Shown here piece by piece: positions 62,260 to 64,000 of a DNA stretch of 64,000 bases. Under the pieces are notes generated by a model. The model was given only the letters and a program-made list of their open reading frames with translations, had not been told where the DNA came from and made no database searches. Position numbers and translations under genes: made by a program. Each line of letters opens with the position of its first letter. Position 1 is the first letter of the stretch. This DNA comes from an uncultured Verrucomicrobia subdivision 3 bacterium (lineage in GTDB: Bacteria > Verrucomicrobiota > Verrucomicrobiia > Limisphaerales > UBA8199): NCBI GenBank assembly GCA_903913865.1, contig CAIWMU010000023.1:1-64000 (forward strand), read 5' to 3'.

Positions 62260-64000
62260 TCAGGACTTCTGTTGGAGCCAGACGCGGAGCCTGTAAAGGC
62301 GCGCAGCGCCCGATGTGGGGGCAAGGGTGCATTTTTGGATCTGCATGCCGCTGGTGGCTGTTAGATCTGCAAAGCCGGCCACTGGTTCCCAGGAAGGTGC
62401 TTGTGACAGGGTTGTGGAGGTCTCGAGGCGGTAGTGGCGTGAGGCATTTTGATAACCAGCCCCCTCGACGGTTCTTGCAGGGAATGAAATTTCTATCTGC
62501 CCCTCCAGAAAACGGATTTGAAGGGATAGTCCCGGGGTGAATTGTGTGGGGTCGGTTCCAGCGGTGTATTCAGAGCGGTCGATCAAACCATCCCCATCCT
62601 TATCAGAATTCAAGCCGGCCACGGTGATGTTGCCAAACCAGCGAAGCTCCCAACTATCCGGCAGGAGGTCGTTGTCAGTGTCCGGTTCATCCGGGGCGGT
62701 GGCTCCCAGGCCTAGTGCCGGCAATAAGCCGGATGCGCTGCCCGGGCTGAGTTCGAAGAGTGTGAACCCTCCAGTTTTCAGGCTTCTTGTGGCCTGAACC
62801 TGCGAGAGGGTGGCATCCGTCTCCTGAACAAATGCGCCGATACCCGGGTAGATGGGCACACGGCCATTCACAAACCCCAGCTGTTGAGTCACCAGGTTGG
62901 TGAATCCGGACAGATCTGTGGTGTAGTCCATGGGACACAGGAAATCGACAATGCCGTTTGTGACCCAGCGGCGCCAATCCTGCCCGACATCATCATAGGC
63001 ACTGGCAGCATCCGGAAAAACGGCGGCAGAGATTTTTACCCCTGGCTTGATCGCCTTGGATCCCGCATACACCGCGGAAACGAGGCGGGTGATCTGATCA
63101 CGCCGCCAGTCAAGGAAAGCGGTGCGCAGCGTTCCTGATGCGAGGACATCCGCAGGCCAGTTTGTGAGGCTGCGGCCGGACTGGGCCTGAAACCGCGTGC
63201 GGCAGCCGGAGCAGTAGCAGGAGCTGCTGTCGGGATAGCGGATGTAATCAAAGTGGATTCCATCGACATCATAATTACGAACCACCTCCAGCATGGAATT
63301 GGTTTCGAGGGCGAAGTTGTCCGGATGGGAAGGGCACAGCCAATTGATGTTGGTGCCACTGCTGGAGACTTGCGTCCGGTTGGCGGCCCGCATGGAATTG
63401 ATGAAGGATTGTGGCGCCCCTTCAAGGTTCCAGTTGACCTTCCACACGTGGACCTGGATTCCTCGTGCATGGGCGGCGTTCACACAGGCGGTGATCTGAT
63501 CCCCGTATTGGGTGAAATCGCCCGAGTGTGGGAGGAATGCGCTGTTGTAATGGGCAAGTCCGCCCCACAGCATGTTCGGGAATATGGCGGTGATCTGGTT
63601 TGTTGCGAGGGCAGAGATTCCGGCCGTCCAGTTGCCGGGGAACGGGCCGGTGGCGTGGTGTTCCCAAATGGCTCGGAATTCGGGGGTTACAGGTTTCAGA
63701 CAAAGGGAGTAGGCCTGCCGGAGGTGGGAGCGGGCCTCCTGGGCGGAAAAGATGGCCTGGGAATAATTTGAGGCAACCAGTGCACTTGCAGAGGCGATTT
63801 GCGCGTTCCGGGCGGCTGTCAATTCTCCCTCAACCAGCGGGGCCCGCAGAGTGGGGGCAGCCAGTTGCCGGATTGAGTCCACCGCCTGTCCGTAAGTCTG
63901 GTAAGGGCCGACCTTCCCAATCTGGCCGATTTCTCCGGTGGCGGCCATCGGCCAGACTTCGGGCAGGATGGTCCCAACGAGGCACAGGAGTGCATAGGAC
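62260..64000 (-). CDS. Secreted GH10-like (YddW/GHL10-type) glycosidase, 5' end missing
   Basis: The frame stays open past the internal ATG at 63948 to the window edge, and the visible upstream codons read SYALLCLVGTILPEVWPMAA, the core of a signal peptide. The gene therefore starts beyond 64000. The body is the GHL10/YddW-type TIM barrel: FRAIWEHHATGPFPGNW, ANLW-like NMLWGGLAHY, GIQVHVWKVNW, LCPSHPDNFALE, YDVDGIHFDYIRYPD (catalytic acids), CYCSGCRTRF and DFLCPMDYTTD. A C-terminal DTDNDLLPD...DKDGDGLIDRSEY segment is a thrombospondin-3/EF-hand-like calcium region, followed by a beta module. It is convergent with the LamG gene. Confidence 0.85.
   Translation of the reverse strand, partial: SYALLCLVGTILPEVWPMAATGEIGQIGKVGPYQTYGQAVDSIRQLAAPTLRAPLVEGELTAARNAQIASASALVASNYSQAIFSAQEARSHLRQAYSLCLKPVTPEFRAIWEHHATGPFPGNWTAGISALATNQITAIFPNMLWGGLAHYNSAFLPHSGDFTQYGDQITACVNAAHARGIQVHVWKVNWNLEGAPQSFINSMRAANRTQVSSSGTNINWLCPSHPDNFALETNSMLEVVRNYDVDGIHFDYIRYPDSSSCYCSGCRTRFQAQSGRSLTNWPADVLASGTLRTAFLDWRRDQITRLVSAVYAGSKAIKPGVKISAAVFPDAASAYDDVGQDWRRWVTNGIVDFLCPMDYTTDLSGFTNLVTQQLGFVNGRVPIYPGIGAFVQETDATLSQVQATRSLKTGGFTLFELSPGSASGLLPALGLGATAPDEPDTDNDLLPDSWELRWFGNITVAGLNSDKDGDGLIDRSEYTAGTDPTQFTPGLSLQIRFLEGQIEISFPARTVEGAGYQNASRHYRLETSTTLSQAPSWEPVAGFADLTATSGMQIQKCTLAPTSGAARLYRLRVWLQQKS

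Overview
The window is a GC-rich bacterial chromosome segment, most likely from the Verrucomicrobiota. The clues are a G^[14 protein letters not shown]-type prepilin with an H-x9-DG-rich tail, secreted LamG/Ig and glycosidase-like proteins ending in a 'YRLR' style C-terminus, an L-rhamnose operon carrying microcompartment-type PduS/PduT proteins, and hairpin repeats around ATCCGCAGAT between genes. A related PVC phylum cannot be excluded. No tRNA, rRNA, CRISPR array or intact insertion sequence was seen.

Layout. 1-3.5 kb: minus-strand genes for a zincin-like protein, a transglutaminase/Het-C-like protein and a DUF3592-type membrane protein. 3.5-8.4 kb: a plus-strand four-gene module (three-helix membrane protein, lipoprotein, 94-aa protein, patatin-like phospholipase) behind a structured leader. 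8.6-17.1 kb: an FGE/sulfatase-modifying-like protein, a large PAS/GAF hybrid histidine kinase, a PAS protein, an MCP and CheW. 17.1-18.4 kb: gene-free, with an 86-bp direct repeat. 18.4-20.2 kb: two unrecognised genes. 20.9-25.8 kb: two tandem trans-sulfuration enzymes, a class III aminotransferase and a ThuA-like protein. 26-28 kb: a YkgJ-type cysteine-cluster protein, a TIM-barrel isomerase-like protein and a tiny Ala/Lys/Pro histone-H1-like protein.

28.2-31.2 kb: a sigma-70 family factor divergent from a CarH/LitR-type B12 photoreceptor regulator, with a perfect 9+9 palindrome between them. 31.3-35.4 kb: enolase and a ComEC homologue with a degraded beta-lactamase-like site. 36.1-38 kb: leuA preceded by a complete transcription-attenuation leader (a 23-codon peptide with four consecutive Leu codons, then a terminator). 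38-42.2 kb: a MarR-Lnt-Aas operon in which the lysophospholipid made by Lnt is the known substrate of Aas. 42.3-50.7 kb: an acyltransferase and the operon uroD-like/pduS/pduT/rhaA/rhaT/rhaB. 50.9-54.1 kb: two secreted glycosidase-like proteins. 54.1-58.4 kb: a six-gene minus-strand cluster for extracytoplasmic copper handling (CusF-SCO1, SCO1, HMA, prepilin, Met-rich secreted protein, small Cys protein). 58.6-64 kb: a secreted alpha/beta hydrolase, a LamG/Ig protein and a GH10-like secreted protein running off the right edge.

The most notable items are the leucine attenuator, which may start on a leaderless transcript; the isolated PduS-PduT electron conduit inside a rhamnose operon; the light/B12 regulatory island; the copper cluster; and the patatin module. 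Functional statements rest on motif and family recognition by eye; no database search was run.
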